Notes: generated by a model not told the origin, from the letters alone. A stretch of DNA of 64,000 bases from Clostridia bacterium (GCA_017614315.1 JAGACA010000010.1:166511-230510), one strand, 5' to 3'; positions 16,388 through 26,860 are shown, counted from the first letter of the stretch. Numbers and translations: made by a program.

Positions 16388-18339
16388 TGCACGATTATAC
16401 GGTCAGCGACATAAAGGTAATGGAAGGGCTCGAGGCGGTACGCGTCCGTCCCGGCATGTATATCGGAAGCACCGGGCTTCGCGGTCTTCATCACCTGCTT
16501 TGGGAGATCGTGGACAACTCCGTCGACGAGGCGGCGAACGGATTTGCCGACACGATATCCGTCACCCTCGAAAGGGACGGCTCCGTGACGGTCGAGGACA
16601 ACGGCCGCGGAATACCCGTGGGCATACACGAAAAGCTCGGGGTATCCGGCGTCGAAGTAGTTTTCACCCAGCTTCACGCGGGCGGAAAGTTCGTCAACGA
16701 CAGCTATTCCTATTCCGGCGGTCTGCACGGCGTCGGCGCTTCGGTCGTCAACGCGCTCTCCGAGTGGGTCAAGGTCGAGGTCGCGACAGGCGGCAGGCTC
16801 TACGCCATGAGCTTCAGGAGCTATGAGGACAAGGACGGCATACATTCGGGCATACCCGAGGGGCCTCTTGCTGAGATCGGCCGCACGAGGCGTCAGGGCA
16901 CGAAGGTCACGTTCATGCCCGATATCCGCGTGTTCGAGACCGTAGAAATGAACTTCGGAACCATTGCGAACCGTCTTCGCGAGCTCGCTTACCTTAACCG
17001 CGGCGTAAGGTTCAGGCTCACGGATCTGCGCGAGCGCGGCAATGCCAAGGAGCTCGAGTATCATTTTGAAGGCGGTATCTGCGATTTCGTCAAGTATCTC
17101 AACAGCGACAAGGTCCCACTCTATCCCGAGCCCATATATATCTCGGGCAAAAAGGACAACATCGTCGTCGAGATCGCCATGCAGCACTCCGACGGCTATT
17201 CCGAAAACGTGTTCTCGTACGTCAACAACATCCCGACCACCGAGGGCGGCACGCACGAGACCGGCTTCCGCGCGGCGCTGACCAAGGTCATGAACGATTA
17301 CTGCCGCAGGATCGGTCTTTTGAAGGACAAGGACGCCTCGCTTTCCGGCGAGGATTTCCGCGAGGGGCTTACCGCGGTCATATCCCTTAAGATGCAGAAC
17401 ATCCAGTTCGAGGGTCAGACCAAGACGAAGCTCGGCAATACCGAGGCGCGTCCTGCTGTCGAGTGGGTCATGGGCGACAAGCTGCCGCCGATACTCGAGG
17501 ATCTTAAGAACGCAGAGCTTTCCGCGATGATCGCCGACAAGGCGGTAAAGGCGGCGAAGGCGCGCGAGGCAGCGAGGAAGGCCAAGAGCATGGCGCGCGA
17601 GAAGTCCAAGCTCGAGAACGCGCCGCTCGTCGGCAAGCTTTCGAGCTGTACGGGACGCGATCCGAAGATGAACGAGCTGTTCATAGTCGAGGGCGATTCC
17701 GCGGGCGGCAGTGCGAAGCAGGGTCGCGACAGGCGGTTCCAGGCGATACTGCCCTTAAGAGGCAAGGTGCTTAACGTAGAAAAAAAGCGCCTTGAGCAGG
17801 TGCTTGAAAACGAGGAGCTCCGCTCCCTCATCACCGCGCTCGGCACGGGCATCGGCGAGGATTTCAATATCGACAATCTAAAATATGACAAGGTCGTCAT
17901 ACTATCCGACGCCGATCAGGACGGCGGACATATCCGCGCGCTGCTCCTCACGTTCTTCTACCGCTACACGAAGGGGCTCATCACCGACGGTCACGTCTAT
18001 ATCGGCCAGCCTCCGCTCTACAAGGTGCAAAAGGGCGATACGGCGATATACTGTCAGGACGACAAGGAGCTCGAAAAGGTCACGAAGGGGCTGAAGGGCT
18101 ATACCCTACAGAGGTATAAGGGTCTCGGCGAAATGAACCCGGAGCAGCTTTGGGAAACGACGATGGATCCGAGGAACAGGACTCTCGTCCGCGTTTCGAT
18201 CGAGGACGCCGCCACCGTCGAGCATCTGGTCACTCTGCTCATGGGCGACAAGGTCGCTCCGCGCAAGGAGTACATACAGGAATTCGCCGATTTCAACAAG
18301 CACGACAGCTTTGCGGGAAAGGCGAAGCTCGACAGCTGA
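16387..18339 (+). CDS. type IIA DNA topoisomerase subunit B (GyrB or ParE)
   Basis: A 650-residue GHKL ATPase/TOPRIM subunit. The ATP site shows [19 protein letters not shown] and the [15 protein letters not shown] lid. The TOPRIM part has [15 protein letters not shown] and [11 protein letters not shown] (metal acidic residues), and [14 protein letters not shown] lies near the end. GyrB and ParE of Clostridia are hard to separate by motif alone; the SDADQDG form makes me lean to ParE or a second GyrB paralogue. No gyrA or parC follows, as the next gene is convergent. It begins on the last base of der. Confidence 0.9.
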   Translation: MHDYTVSDIKVMEGLEAVRVRPGMYIGSTGLRGLHHLLWEIVDNSVDEAANGFADTISVTLERDGSVTVEDNGRGIPVGIHEKLGVSGVEVVFTQLHAGGKFVNDSYSYSGGLHGVGASVVNALSEWVKVEVATGGRLYAMSFRSYEDKDGIHSGIPEGPLAEIGRTRRQGTKVTFMPDIRVFETVEMNFGTIANRLRELAYLNRGVRFRLTDLRERGNAKELEYHFEGGICDFVKYLNSDKVPLYPEPIYISGKKDNIVVEIAMQHSDGYSENVFSYVNNIPTTEGGTHETGFRAALTKVMNDYCRRIGLLKDKDASLSGEDFREGLTAVISLKMQNIQFEGQTKTKLGNTEARPAVEWVMGDKLPPILEDLKNAELSAMIADKAVKAAKAREAARKAKSMAREKSKLENAPLVGKLSSCTGRDPKMNELFIVEGDSAGGSAKQGRDRRFQAILPLRGKVLNVEKKRLEQVLENEELRSLITALGTGIGEDFNIDNLKYDKVVILSDADQDGGHIRALLLTFFYRYTKGLITDGHVYIGQPPLYKVQKGDTAIYCQDDKELEKVTKGLKGYTLQRYKGLGEMNPEQLWETTMDPRNRTLVRVSIEDAATVEHLVTLLMGDKVAPRKEYIQEFADFNKHDSFAGKAKLDS

Positions 18340-18343
18340 AGAT

Positions 18344-18958
18344 TTAACTGTAAAACCGTTCTATCGACGCACAGCTTATCTCATAGGCCGTGCGTTTTTC
18401 TTCCGTGTCGTCGGGAAGCCTCTTTATGTACTCGCGGGACTGCAGGCGTCCCGTGATCCTCACGGCGTCGCCCGGCTTCAGGAGCTCTGCGTTTCTCGCG
18501 TTTCTCCCCCAGGCTATCGCCGGGAGAACATACCTTTTCATCAGCCCGCGGTCGACAGCGACCACGACGTCGGCGATCTCCCTCGAAAACGGCGTCGTGC
18601 GGTAGACTACGGGCTTCGCTATCCGTCCCGATATCCGCGTTTCGTTTACGTCGGAGTCGAATGGAGCTCCCTTGGCGAGATCCTTTGCAAAAACCCGTAT
18701 CACAAGGTGATTGCGCCCGTCGAAAAAGCGGGTGTACGACCTGATCTCGCCATTTATGAAAAGCCTTGCGCCGGGGGATATCTCGCATCCGGGGAGGAGA
18801 CTTTCGGAGACCGTGACGGGAAGCACGTCCTCATAGCCCGAAAGCCTTCTGACCGCCGCGAATAACAGATAAAACCGCTCGCCGAGCACGGTGTGATCGA
18901 ATATCGGCGCCGTCGCCGCCGTCCCCGCGAGGATGATCTCGTTCAAACTGTCCAGCAT
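18344..18958 (-). CDS. two-OB-fold single-stranded DNA-binding-like protein
   Basis: A 204-residue protein whose halves each resemble an SSB OB fold: one from about 7 to 90 (EIILAGTAATAP to INGEIRSY) and one from about 115 to 200 (NETRISGRIAKPVVYR to RITGRLQSREY). Paralogues of this type occur in Clostridia alongside canonical Ssb; whether it binds DNA is not shown. The ATG at 18958 is chosen because AAGGCAGG lies just upstream, while in-frame ATGs further up lack a binding site. A terminator upstream separates it from the lepA operon. It ends 4 bases from the convergent gyrB-like gene. Confidence 0.65.
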   Translation of the reverse strand: MLDSLNEIILAGTAATAPIFDHTVLGERFYLLFAAVRRLSGYEDVLPVTVSESLLPGCEISPGARLFINGEIRSYTRFFDGRNHLVIRVFAKDLAKGAPFDSDVNETRISGRIAKPVVYRTTPFSREIADVVVAVDRGLMKRYVLPAIAWGRNARNAELLKPGDAVRITGRLQSREYIKRLPDDTEEKRTAYEISCASIERFYS

Positions 18959-19017
18959 TTTGACCTGCCTTAAGAAGTATTCATTTATCATTATTCGCAG
19001 ACAGGCCGATTTAGAAT

Positions 19018-19041
19018 CAAAAAAGCCGGGACGTCCCGGCC
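19018..19041 (-). terminator. terminator of the tkt-lepA-hemW-HAD-Cys-rich operon (minus strand)
   Basis: A perfect 16-base palindrome at 19025-19040 (stem GCCGGG/CCCGGC) followed, on the minus strand, by a run of six T. Confidence 0.8.
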
Positions 19042-19054
19042 TAAACGCCATTGT

Positions 19055-19264
19055 TCATTCCTCTTCCCCGTCCCTGCGCTTCGCGAAGAACAGCGTCGCC
19101 GCCATCGGATCCTCCTTGAGTTCCTTGAGCTGCTCCCTTGTCAGGCACGAATCGGTGCCGAGGCAGTCGCGGCAGCGGGCGAAGCACTCCGGGCACACAC
19201 AGCCGAGATCCTTGTCCTCGGCCTGAACCATATAGGCTCCGCATTCACGGCACATACAGCGCAT
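19055..19264 (-). CDS. small Cys-rich (zinc-ribbon-like) protein, unknown function
   Basis: A 69-residue protein with nine cysteines at 3, 5, 8, 22, 24, 27, 31, 34 and 40. They form two CxCxxC units followed by CxxC, a pattern that suggests binding of two zinc ions or an Fe-S cluster. The C-terminal third is charged and ends in acidic residues. GAGG lies 6 bases before the ATG and overlaps the end of the HAD gene, one base away, so it is probably a real coupled gene. It is last before the operon terminator. I do not recognise the family. Confidence 0.7.
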   Translation of the reverse strand: MRCMCRECGAYMVQAEDKDLGCVCPECFARCRDCLGTDSCLTREQLKELKEDPMAATLFFAKRRDGEEE

Positions 19265-19265
19265 A

Positions 19266-19925
19266 TCACACCTCGAAAACTTTTTTTATGATCTCGGGAA
19301 GCTCGCGGAAAGACCTTACCCTCAGCTTCGAGTCGAAGCCCGAGCCGAAGCCGTAAGCGGCATGTATGAACGGCACGCCCGCGTCGAGCGCGGAGCGCAT
19401 GTCCCTTTCGGTGTCCCCGACGTAAACCGCTTTTTCGAGGCCGTTCCTTTCGATTATAAGGCGGATGTTCCCCGCCTTGTTCAGCCCCGTGCGGCCGATA
19501 CATTCGGTATCCCTGAAAAACTTCGCCGTGCGGTGATAGTTTGTGAAGGATTCGATATAGCCGTCCTCGCAGTTCGACACTATGAACAGATCATAGGACT
19601 TATCAAGCTCCGCCAGCACATCGGTCACGCCGTCGTAAAGATCGCCGCCGTAAAGGTTCAGCCGCCTGTTTTCCTCGTCGCAGCACGCGTTGAGTATCTC
19701 GGCGCGGCGTCCGGGCTCGATGTCACGCAGAACGGGCATGGCCTCGCCGATCTCGGGGACGGTGCGTCCCATGGTGATGCGCATCATGTCGGGCGTCAGT
19801 GAAACGCCCACGCCGTATTTTTGGAATGTATCGTTCCACGCGATCGCGACTTCGCGCACGGAGTTCCACAGCGTGCCGTCGAGATCGAATATCACTCCTG
19901 TATTATGTGTCTTTTCCATCGTCAT
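19266..19925 (-). CDS. HAD-superfamily phosphatase (phosphoglycolate phosphatase-like)
   Basis: A 219-residue haloacid dehalogenase hydrolase. Motif I is FDLDGTLWNS (nucleophile and acid Asp), motif II is the Ser of IVSNC, and motif IV is VGDTERDM. An alpha-helical cap of the Gph/PGP type lies between motifs I and II. The substrate is a small phosphate ester, not definable here. Its ATG overlaps the hemW stop (ATGA). Confidence 0.88.
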   Translation of the reverse strand: MTMEKTHNTGVIFDLDGTLWNSVREVAIAWNDTFQKYGVGVSLTPDMMRITMGRTVPEIGEAMPVLRDIEPGRRAEILNACCDEENRRLNLYGGDLYDGVTDVLAELDKSYDLFIVSNCEDGYIESFTNYHRTAKFFRDTECIGRTGLNKAGNIRLIIERNGLEKAVYVGDTERDMRSALDAGVPFIHAAYGFGSGFDSKLRVRSFRELPEIIKKVFEV

Positions 19926-21064
19926 TGATCCATGAATTTTATCAGGGCTTCGTTCTGGAAATCCATGCCCCTTTTCGTAAGGACGAGCGCGTCGTCAGTG
20001 ACTTTTATCATACCGTCGAGCTCGAGCTCGGAAATCGCCGGGGCGTATTTCACAGCGGGATCCTCGCCGAACCTTTCGATGAACGAACCCCTTGAAAGCC
20101 CCGCCGTCTTGCGGAGGCCGAGCATGACCGTCTCGAACATCTCCTCGTCCCGCGGGATCGTCCGTGTGTTCCTCACGGGGAGCTTGTCCCCGCCCAGCTC
20201 GTTAACGTATTCCGTGAGATCGTCGGTGTTGTTGAACCTCGTCCACTCGCCGCGTATCCGGAGCGCAGAGTGCGAATTGAGCCCGAGCCCCAGATACTCG
20301 CCGTTGTTCCAGTAATTGAGGTTGTGGCGGCACTCGAAGCCGGGACGCGCGAAGTTGCTCACCTCGTAGCGCCTGTATCCGTTCTCCTCCATAACGAGGA
20401 AGCCCGCATCCTCCATGTCGGCGGTCTCGTCGGGATCGGGAAGCGCCGTCTCGCCCGACTTTACCGATTCGTACAGCGGCGTATTTTCCTCGAGTATCAG
20501 CGCGTAGGACGAGATATGCGGGATATCCATTGAGAAAAGGAACCGGAGCGTATCAAGGCAGCTCTCCTCCGTCTGTCCTGGAAGCCCGTGCATGACGTCG
20601 GCGTTTATGTTGGTAAAGCCGACCCTGCGCGCAGTATCGACCGCCTTAACGAAATCGGCTTTCGTGTGGATCCTGCCGATCATTTCAAGCAGTCTGTCGT
20701 CTGCGCTCTGGAGCCCAAGCGAAAGCCTGTTGACTCCTTCCGCGACGAGCTCCGAAAGCTTTTCTTCGTCCGCCGATTCGGGATTCGCCTCCGAGGTGAT
20801 CTCGGCGTTTTCGCTTATCGTGAAAGCGTTTTTCAGCTCCCTCATTATGGCCGCGAGCCTGCCGGGCTTCATGGACGTCGGCGTGCCTCCGCCTATGAAG
20901 ACTGTGTCGAAAACGCGATCCTTCATGAGAGGCGCGTACTGCCGTATCTCCTTTACGAGCGCGACGAAATAAAGATCCTCACGCGAATAGTCGGGGAAGC
21001 TTATAAAATCGCAGTAGGCGCACTTCTTTTTGCAGAACGGTATGTGAACGTAGATACCGGCCAT
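19922..21064 (-). CDS. hemW: radical SAM heme chaperone HemW
   Basis: A 380-residue HemN-like radical SAM protein. The cluster cysteines are Cys11, Cys15 and Cys18 in CKKKCAYCDF, so it lacks the extra Cys expected in true coproporphyrinogen dehydrogenase. IGGGTPTSM and the NLNYWNNGEYLGLG segment are typical of HemW. Family members bind heme and deliver it to respiratory targets; many are misnamed HemN. The lepA-hemW pairing is a well-known Firmicutes arrangement. The start shares one base with the lepA stop (TGATG). Confidence 0.92.
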   Translation of the reverse strand: MAGIYVHIPFCKKKCAYCDFISFPDYSREDLYFVALVKEIRQYAPLMKDRVFDTVFIGGGTPTSMKPGRLAAIMRELKNAFTISENAEITSEANPESADEEKLSELVAEGVNRLSLGLQSADDRLLEMIGRIHTKADFVKAVDTARRVGFTNINADVMHGLPGQTEESCLDTLRFLFSMDIPHISSYALILEENTPLYESVKSGETALPDPDETADMEDAGFLVMEENGYRRYEVSNFARPGFECRHNLNYWNNGEYLGLGLNSHSALRIRGEWTRFNNTDDLTEYVNELGGDKLPVRNTRTIPRDEEMFETVMLGLRKTAGLSRGSFIERFGEDPAVKYAPAISELELDGMIKVTDDALVLTKRGMDFQNEALIKFMDQ

Positions 21065-22866
21065 CAGTTGATCCTCAGAACGCTCATGAACGCGTCGGAG
21101 GGAATGGCGACGGTGCCGACCTGCCTCATGCGCTTCTTGCCTTCCTTCTGTTTTTCAAGCAGCTTTTTCTTTCTGGTGATATCGCCGCCGTAGCATTTGG
21201 CGAGAACGTCCTTCCTCACCGCTTTGACGGTCTCGCGGGCGATTATTTTGCCGCCGATCGCCGCCTGTATGGGGATCTCGAACTGCTGTCTCGGGATGAC
21301 CTCCTTCAGCTTTTCGGCCATGGCGCGTCCCTTGGCATACGCCTTGTCGCGGTGAACGACGTTCGACAGCGCGTCGCAGAGGTCACCGTTAAGCAGGAAA
21401 TCGAGCTTTACGAGATCGCTTTCCATGTATTCGCCGAGCTCGTAATCGAAAGAGGCATAGCCGCGGCTCCTTGATTTGAGCCCGTCGAAGAAGTCGAATA
21501 TGATCTCATTAAGGGGCATCTTGTACGTGAGCTTTACCCTTGCGGAGTCGATATAGCTCATGTCGACGAACACGCCGCGTTTTTCCTGGCAAAGCTCCAT
21601 GATAGAGCCGACGAACTCCGACGGCGTCATTATGCGCGCCGTGACGGTCGGTTCCTCCATCCTCTGTATCTCCATCGGCGAGGGCAGGCTCGACGGGTTG
21701 TCGATAAGGCGTACGGAGCCGTCGAGCATTATCACACGGTAGATGACAGACGGAGCGGTGGTGACGAGGTCGAGATCGAACTCACGCTCGAGCCTTTCCT
21801 GCGCGATCTCCATGTGGAGGAGCCCCAGGAAACCGCAGCGAAAGCCGTAGCCGAGCGCCTGGCTGGTCTCCGGCTCGTAGCTTATCGACGCGTCGTTCAG
21901 GATAAGCTTGTCGAGCGCTTCCTTAAGCGCCTCGTAATCGGCGCCGTCGGCGGGATAGATGCCGCAGAACACCATCGGGTTCGCCTGCTTATAGCCGTGG
22001 AGCGGCTCCTTCGCCGGATCTCGGGCAAGGGTTATGGTGTCGCCGACCTTGGTCTCGGCGACGGACTTGATCGACGCGGAGATATAGCCGACCTCGCCCG
22101 CCGTAAGCTCCTTTACGGGGAGCCTCGCGGGATTGAAGACGCCTACCTCGGTAACGTCGAACTCGTTTCCCGAGTGCATGAAGCGTATGCGGTCGCCGGG
22201 CCTCACCGTGCCGTCCATGATGCGGACGTAGGACAGCGCGCCCATGTAGTTGTCGTATATGCTGTCGAAAATCAGCGCCTTGAGCGGAGCGTCCGGATCG
22301 CCCTTCGGCGCGGGAACGTCCGTGACTATCCTTTCGAGCACGTCCGTGACGTTGAGACCCGTCTTGGCGGAGATCCTCGGCGCGTCCTCGGCGGGGAGAC
22401 CGATTATGTCCTCGATCTCGCGCACGGTGTTTTCAGCGTCGGCGGAAACGAGGTCGATCTTGTTTACTACGGGGACGATCTCGAGGTCGTTGTCGAGCGC
22501 GAGATACACGTTTGCGAGCGTCTGCGCCTCGATGCCCTGCGTCGCGTCGACGACGAGCACCGCTCCCTCACACGCGGCAAGGGCGCGGCTGACCTCGTAC
22601 GTGAAGTCGACGTGACCCGGAGTATCGATAAGGTTGAACATGTAAGTCTTTCCGTCCTTCGCCTTATAGAACATCCTGACGGCGGTGGACTTGATCGTGA
22701 TGCCCCTTTCCCTCTCGATATCCATCGAGTCGAGGAGCTGTTCCTCCATATCCCTCTCCGCAACGGTCTCGGTAAGCTCCATCAGCCTGTCGGCGAGCGT
22801 GGACTTGCCGGGGTCGATATGCGCTATTATGCAGAAGTTTCTTATCAGTTCCTTTGGGAATGCCAT
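21064..22866 (-). CDS. lepA: elongation factor 4 (LepA) with an unusual P-loop
   Basis: A 600-residue ribosomal GTPase that promotes back-translocation or 30S biogenesis. The domain series GTPase, EF-G-like II, III, V and the LepA-specific C-terminal domain is complete; [13 protein letters not shown] and the C-terminal [21 protein letters not shown] are as expected. The G1 motif reads AHIDPGKST, with Pro19 (codon CCC) where LepA normally has His. It follows tkt by 10 bases and precedes hemW. Confidence 0.96.
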   Translation of the reverse strand: MAFPKELIRNFCIIAHIDPGKSTLADRLMELTETVAERDMEEQLLDSMDIERERGITIKSTAVRMFYKAKDGKTYMFNLIDTPGHVDFTYEVSRALAACEGAVLVVDATQGIEAQTLANVYLALDNDLEIVPVVNKIDLVSADAENTVREIEDIIGLPAEDAPRISAKTGLNVTDVLERIVTDVPAPKGDPDAPLKALIFDSIYDNYMGALSYVRIMDGTVRPGDRIRFMHSGNEFDVTEVGVFNPARLPVKELTAGEVGYISASIKSVAETKVGDTITLARDPAKEPLHGYKQANPMVFCGIYPADGADYEALKEALDKLILNDASISYEPETSQALGYGFRCGFLGLLHMEIAQERLEREFDLDLVTTAPSVIYRVIMLDGSVRLIDNPSSLPSPMEIQRMEEPTVTARIMTPSEFVGSIMELCQEKRGVFVDMSYIDSARVKLTYKMPLNEIIFDFFDGLKSRSRGYASFDYELGEYMESDLVKLDFLLNGDLCDALSNVVHRDKAYAKGRAMAEKLKEVIPRQQFEIPIQAAIGGKIIARETVKAVRKDVLAKCYGGDITRKKKLLEKQKEGKKRMRQVGTVAIPSDAFMSVLRIN

Positions 22867-22876
22867 GAGTTTTTCC

Positions 22877-24850
22877 TTATTTCATAATTTCTTTGGCGGC
22901 GGCGACGATGCTTTCGGCGTTGATGCCGAACTTTTCGAACAGCCTGCCCGCGGGAGCGGAAGCGCCGAAGGACTTCATCGATATGAGCCTGCCGTCGAGA
23001 CCCAGGTATTTATGCCATGACATGCCTCCGAGCGCTTCGACGGCGATCCTTGCGCGGCAGCAGTTCGGGAGCACCTTCTCGCGGTAGTTCCACGGCTGCT
23101 CGTCGAAAAGCTCCATGCAGGGCATGGACACGAGGCGGACTTTCACGCCCTTTGCCGTAAGTTCGTCATACGCCTTGAGAGCGGGCTCGACCTCGGAGCC
23201 TGAAGCCAAAATGATGAGCTCGGGGAGGCCGTTCGAATCCCTTAAGATATAACCGCCCTTCCTCGCTTCCTCGCCCGTGCCGTCGATCTGCGGGAGGTTT
23301 TGCCTTGAAAGCGCGAGCACCGCGGGGCCCTTAAGGTCAAGAGCCTCGAGGTACGACGCGCAGGTCTCCCTGCCGTCCGCGGGACGGAATACGTACGTGT
23401 TCGGAGTCGCCCTGAGCATGTCGAGCTGCTCGATCGGCTGATGGGTGGGGCCGTCCTCGCCGACGCCGATGGAGTCGTGAGTGAGCACGTATATCACGTT
23501 GAGCCCCATGAGGGACGACAGCCTCAAAGCGGGCTTCATGTAATCGACGAATACGAGGAACGTCGCGCAGTATGGACGCAGGCCGCCGTAGAGCGCCATA
23601 CCGTTCGAGATCGCGGCCATCGCGAACTCGCGGATGCCGAAATGGAAGTTCCTGCCGGCGTAGTCGTCCTTCGAGAAGTCGGTGAAGAGCTTCATATAGG
23701 TAAGATTCGAGGAGCCGAGATCCGCCGAGCCGCCGATGAGGTTCGGAAGCCTCTCGGTCAGACGGGTGAGCATTATCTCGGAGCACTTCCTCGTCGCAAG
23801 CTTCGTGTCCTTGTCGAAATGCCAGAGCTCGGGATCTCCGCCGCCGTGATCGAACTGGTCGTCCATAAAGCCGTTGAGCTCATACCAAAGCTCCGGATAT
23901 GCCTCGCGGTACTCGTCCATGAGTCTCGAGTGCGCCGCATGCTCGGCCTCGAAGCCGCGCCTCAGTTCGGCCATATGCGCATAGACCTCGTCGGGTACGG
24001 TGAATTCGGGATAGCCCCAGCCGAGCTTTTCCTTGTAGATCCGAATATTGTCCTCGCCGAGAGGGGATCCGTGGCTCGAAGCCGAGCCCTCCTTCGGGGT
24101 GCCCTCCGCGATATGGGTGTTGACGATAATGAGCGAGGGATGAACGGTATCCGCCTTCGCTTCGGCGATCGCCCTTTCGACGGCGTCCATGTCCTCGCCG
24201 GAGGCGACCTCGATCACCTGCCAGCCGTAAGCCTCGAAGCGCTTGCCGACGTCCTCGGTGAAGGTGATGTCGGTCGAGCCCTCGATGGTGATCCTGTTCC
24301 TGTCATAGAGCGCAATCAGCCTGCCGAGCCCGAGGTTCCCCGCGAGCGACGCCGCCTCGGACGCGACGCCTTCCATCATGCAGCCGTCGCCCATTAGGGT
24401 GAAAGTATAGTTGTCGATCACGTTCAGACCGCCGCGGTTAAAGCGGGCGGCAAGGTGTCTTTCCGCCATCGCCATGCCCACGGCCATCGCAAAGCCCTGC
24501 CCGAGCGGGCCGGTCGTCGCCTCGATGCCGGGGATATGGCCGAACTCGGGATGACCCGCGGTCTTTGCGCCGAACTGGCGGAATTCCTTGACGTCGTCCA
24601 TCGAAACGGGATAGCCGAACAGGTGCATGAGCGAATAGAGCAGCATCGAAGCGTGCCCGGCGCTCAGTATGAAGCGGTCGCGTCCGATCCAGTCGGGGTG
24701 CGAAGGATCGTGCCGCATGTTTTTCCACAGCGTATAAGCCATCGGCGCGGCGCCGACCGCCATGCCGGGATGACCGCTCTTCGCCTTCTGGATCGCGTCC
24801 AGCGAGAGCATCCTCATCGAAGTAACCGCAAGTCTGTCGATCGATTCCAT
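22877..24850 (-). CDS. tkt: transketolase
   Basis: A full-length (657 residue) thiamine-diphosphate transketolase of the non-oxidative pentose phosphate pathway. The thiamine motif begins GDGCMMEG (GDG...N), the substrate histidines lie in AKSGHPGM and SSHGSPLG, and the C-terminal half carries SADLGSSN and [14 protein letters not shown]. The ATG at 24850 follows GGAGGG; an upstream in-frame extension is not protein-like. Its promoter lies 60-90 bases upstream, and it appears to head the operon that continues with lepA. Confidence 0.95.
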   Translation of the reverse strand: MESIDRLAVTSMRMLSLDAIQKAKSGHPGMAVGAAPMAYTLWKNMRHDPSHPDWIGRDRFILSAGHASMLLYSLMHLFGYPVSMDDVKEFRQFGAKTAGHPEFGHIPGIEATTGPLGQGFAMAVGMAMAERHLAARFNRGGLNVIDNYTFTLMGDGCMMEGVASEAASLAGNLGLGRLIALYDRNRITIEGSTDITFTEDVGKRFEAYGWQVIEVASGEDMDAVERAIAEAKADTVHPSLIIVNTHIAEGTPKEGSASSHGSPLGEDNIRIYKEKLGWGYPEFTVPDEVYAHMAELRRGFEAEHAAHSRLMDEYREAYPELWYELNGFMDDQFDHGGGDPELWHFDKDTKLATRKCSEIMLTRLTERLPNLIGGSADLGSSNLTYMKLFTDFSKDDYAGRNFHFGIREFAMAAISNGMALYGGLRPYCATFLVFVDYMKPALRLSSLMGLNVIYVLTHDSIGVGEDGPTHQPIEQLDMLRATPNTYVFRPADGRETCASYLEALDLKGPAVLALSRQNLPQIDGTGEEARKGGYILRDSNGLPELIILASGSEVEPALKAYDELTAKGVKVRLVSMPCMELFDEQPWNYREKVLPNCCRARIAVEALGGMSWHKYLGLDGRLISMKSFGASAPAGRLFEKFGINAESIVAAAKEIMK

Positions 24851-24908
24851 TGTTATATCCCTCCGTTTGATAATTGCTTGAGATGAGCCCACAAAAGTAT
24901 CCAAAATA

Positions 24909-24937
24909 ATTATAACATGTCCCTTCCCCGTTTTCAA
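24909..24937 (-). promoter_or_regulatory. sigma-A promoter of the tkt operon
   Basis: Minus strand TTGAAA (24937-24932), 17-base spacer, TATAAT (24914-24909). Confidence 0.82.
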
Positions 24938-25059
24938 TGCCGGTCATAACAAAAAAAGGCTCCAGGCGGTCGTTTTTTCGGGGAAACGACTATGAAAATC
25001 CGCGTGCCGCAGACGTGTCCGCATCGCTCGAAAGGCATGAATAATGAGCCGCGTTTCCG

Positions 25060-25088
25060 TTGACAACGCCGATCGGATATGCTATATT
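25060..25088 (+). promoter_or_regulatory. sigma-A promoter of the proline oxidation cluster
   Basis: TTGACA at 25060-25065, 17-base spacer, TATATT at 25083-25088. The leader of about 95 bases before the first gene shows no recognisable riboswitch. The 338-base gap between the divergent tkt and pruA starts holds only the two promoters and these leaders. Confidence 0.82.
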
Positions 25089-25188
25089 TTATACGAAAAG
25101 TTTTACAGCTTTTCCGAGAGCATTTCATAATAACTTGGCGATAACACAGCCTCAAGATATTGTGTCTGAGCCGAAAAAAGGAGGAGTC

Positions 25189-26817
25189 ATGTCTAACGCT
25201 TATTTCACCATCGCACGACCTGATAACGACGCTTTCCGCGGCTATCTGCCGGGGTCCAAGGAGCGCGCAGAACTGAAGGAAGAGCTTGCCCGCCAGTCCA
25301 ACGAGATCGTCAGGATCCCGCTCATCATCGGCGGGAAAGAGATCTATACCGACAAGACGTTCAAGGTCACTATGCCGCACGATCACAAGCACGTGATCGC
25401 CGAGTGTTCGATCGCGGGCAAGAAGGAGCTTGCCATGGCGGTCGACGCCGCGCTGGCCGCGAAAAAGGCCTGGGAAGAGATGCCGTGGGAGCACCGTTCC
25501 GCGGTATTCCTCAAGGCGGCCGATATGATCACCGGCCCCTACCGCAAGGTGCTGAACGCATCTACCATGCTCGGCCAGTCCAAGACCGTGTTTCAGGCGG
25601 AGATAGACATCGCAGAGCTTGCCGACTTCCTGCGCTTCGGCGTTTGGTCCGCCCAGGAGATATTCAAGGATCAGCCCGCCTCCATTCCCGGCATCTGGGA
25701 TCGCCAGGACTACCGCGCGCTTGACGGATTCATCTGCGCGATAACCCCGTTCAATTTCACCTCCATCGGCGGAAATCTTCCCACCGCGCCTGCCATTGTC
25801 GGCAACGTCGCTGTGTGGAAGCCCTCCCGCACAGCGGTGCTTTCGAATTATTACTACATGAAGCTCCTGATGGACTGCGGGCTTCCCGCGGGCGTCATCA
25901 ACTTCGTTCCGTCGAACGGCAGCGACGTCGCCAAATACGTCATCTCCCGCAAGGAGCTTGCCGGCTTCCACTTCACCGGCTCCACCGAGGTCTTCCAGAG
26001 CGTCTGGAAGCAGATCGGCGAGAACATCGCCTCGTACAACAACTATCCGCGCATCGTCGGCGAGACCGGAGGCAAGGACTTCATCTTCGCTCACAAGAGC
26101 GCGAAGGTGCGTCCCCTTGCCGCGGCGCTCATCCGCGGCTCGTTCGAGTTCCAGGGGCAGAAATGCTCCGCGTGTTCCCGCGCTTTCGTTCCCAAGAGCA
26201 TCTGGCCCGACGTGCTTAAAGCCATGAAGGAAATGATGCGCGAGGCCACTATGGGCGACGTTCAGGATTTCGACACCTTCCTCGCCGCCGTTATCGACAA
26301 GGCCTCCTTCGATCGCTGCAAGGGATATATCGACCGTGCCAAACAGAGCCGCGACTGCAAGATCGTGATCGGCGGCAACTGCGACGATTCGAAGGGCTGG
26401 TTCGTCGAGCCCACCGTCATCGTCTGCAAGAAGCCCGATTACGAGTCCATGGTCAACGAGATCTTCGGGCCTATCGTATCCGTTTACGTTTATCCCGACG
26501 ACAAGCTCGAGGAGACGCTGAAGATCTGCGACGAGGCCTCCCCCTACGCTCTTACCGGCGCGATATTCGCGCAGGATCGCGAGGCCATCGTCATGATGGA
26601 AAAGGCGCTCCTGCATTCGGCGGGCAATTTCTACATCAACGACAAGTGCACCGGCGCGGTCGTCGGGCAGCAGCCCTTCGGCGGCGCGCGTCAGTCCGGC
26701 ACCAACGACAAGGCCGGCACCGCGCTCAATATGATCCGCTGGATGAGCCCGCACTGCGTGAAGGAGACCTTCAATCCTTCCGAAGCGATCGCTTACCCCT
26801 ATATGGCGGAAAAGTGA
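25189..26817 (+). CDS. pruA: L-glutamate gamma-semialdehyde (delta-1-pyrroline-5-carboxylate) dehydrogenase
   Basis: A 542-residue aldehyde dehydrogenase of the ALDH4 type, which oxidises glutamate semialdehyde to glutamate with NAD, the second step of proline breakdown. Family marks are the N-terminal extension to about residue 60, NFTSIGGNLPTAPAIVGN, HFTGSTEVF, VGETGGKDF (general-base Glu), GQKCSACSRAF (catalytic Cys) and the C-terminal FGGARQSGTNDKAG. AAGGAGG precedes the ATG at 25189. It heads a six-gene operon whose other members build a flavin/Fe-S dehydrogenase. That is strong context for proline (or hydroxyproline) oxidation. Confidence 0.92.
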   Translation: MSNAYFTIARPDNDAFRGYLPGSKERAELKEELARQSNEIVRIPLIIGGKEIYTDKTFKVTMPHDHKHVIAECSIAGKKELAMAVDAALAAKKAWEEMPWEHRSAVFLKAADMITGPYRKVLNASTMLGQSKTVFQAEIDIAELADFLRFGVWSAQEIFKDQPASIPGIWDRQDYRALDGFICAITPFNFTSIGGNLPTAPAIVGNVAVWKPSRTAVLSNYYYMKLLMDCGLPAGVINFVPSNGSDVAKYVISRKELAGFHFTGSTEVFQSVWKQIGENIASYNNYPRIVGETGGKDFIFAHKSAKVRPLAAALIRGSFEFQGQKCSACSRAFVPKSIWPDVLKAMKEMMREATMGDVQDFDTFLAAVIDKASFDRCKGYIDRAKQSRDCKIVIGGNCDDSKGWFVEPTVIVCKKPDYESMVNEIFGPIVSVYVYPDDKLEETLKICDEASPYALTGAIFAQDREAIVMMEKALLHSAGNFYINDKCTGAVVGQQPFGGARQSGTNDKAGTALNMIRWMSPHCVKETFNPSEAIAYPYMAEK

Positions 26818-26860
26818 TAACGAGATACCATCAAAGGTCAATTTGAAAGGATATGCGGAT

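Noticed and set aside
21814..24397. Very long open frames opposite lepA and tkt (and similar ones opposite purA, glpK, the proline cluster and spoIIE)
   Set aside because: They lie antisense to well-conserved genes, have Arg/Gly/Val-rich, non-domain-like translations and arise from the high GC third codon positions.
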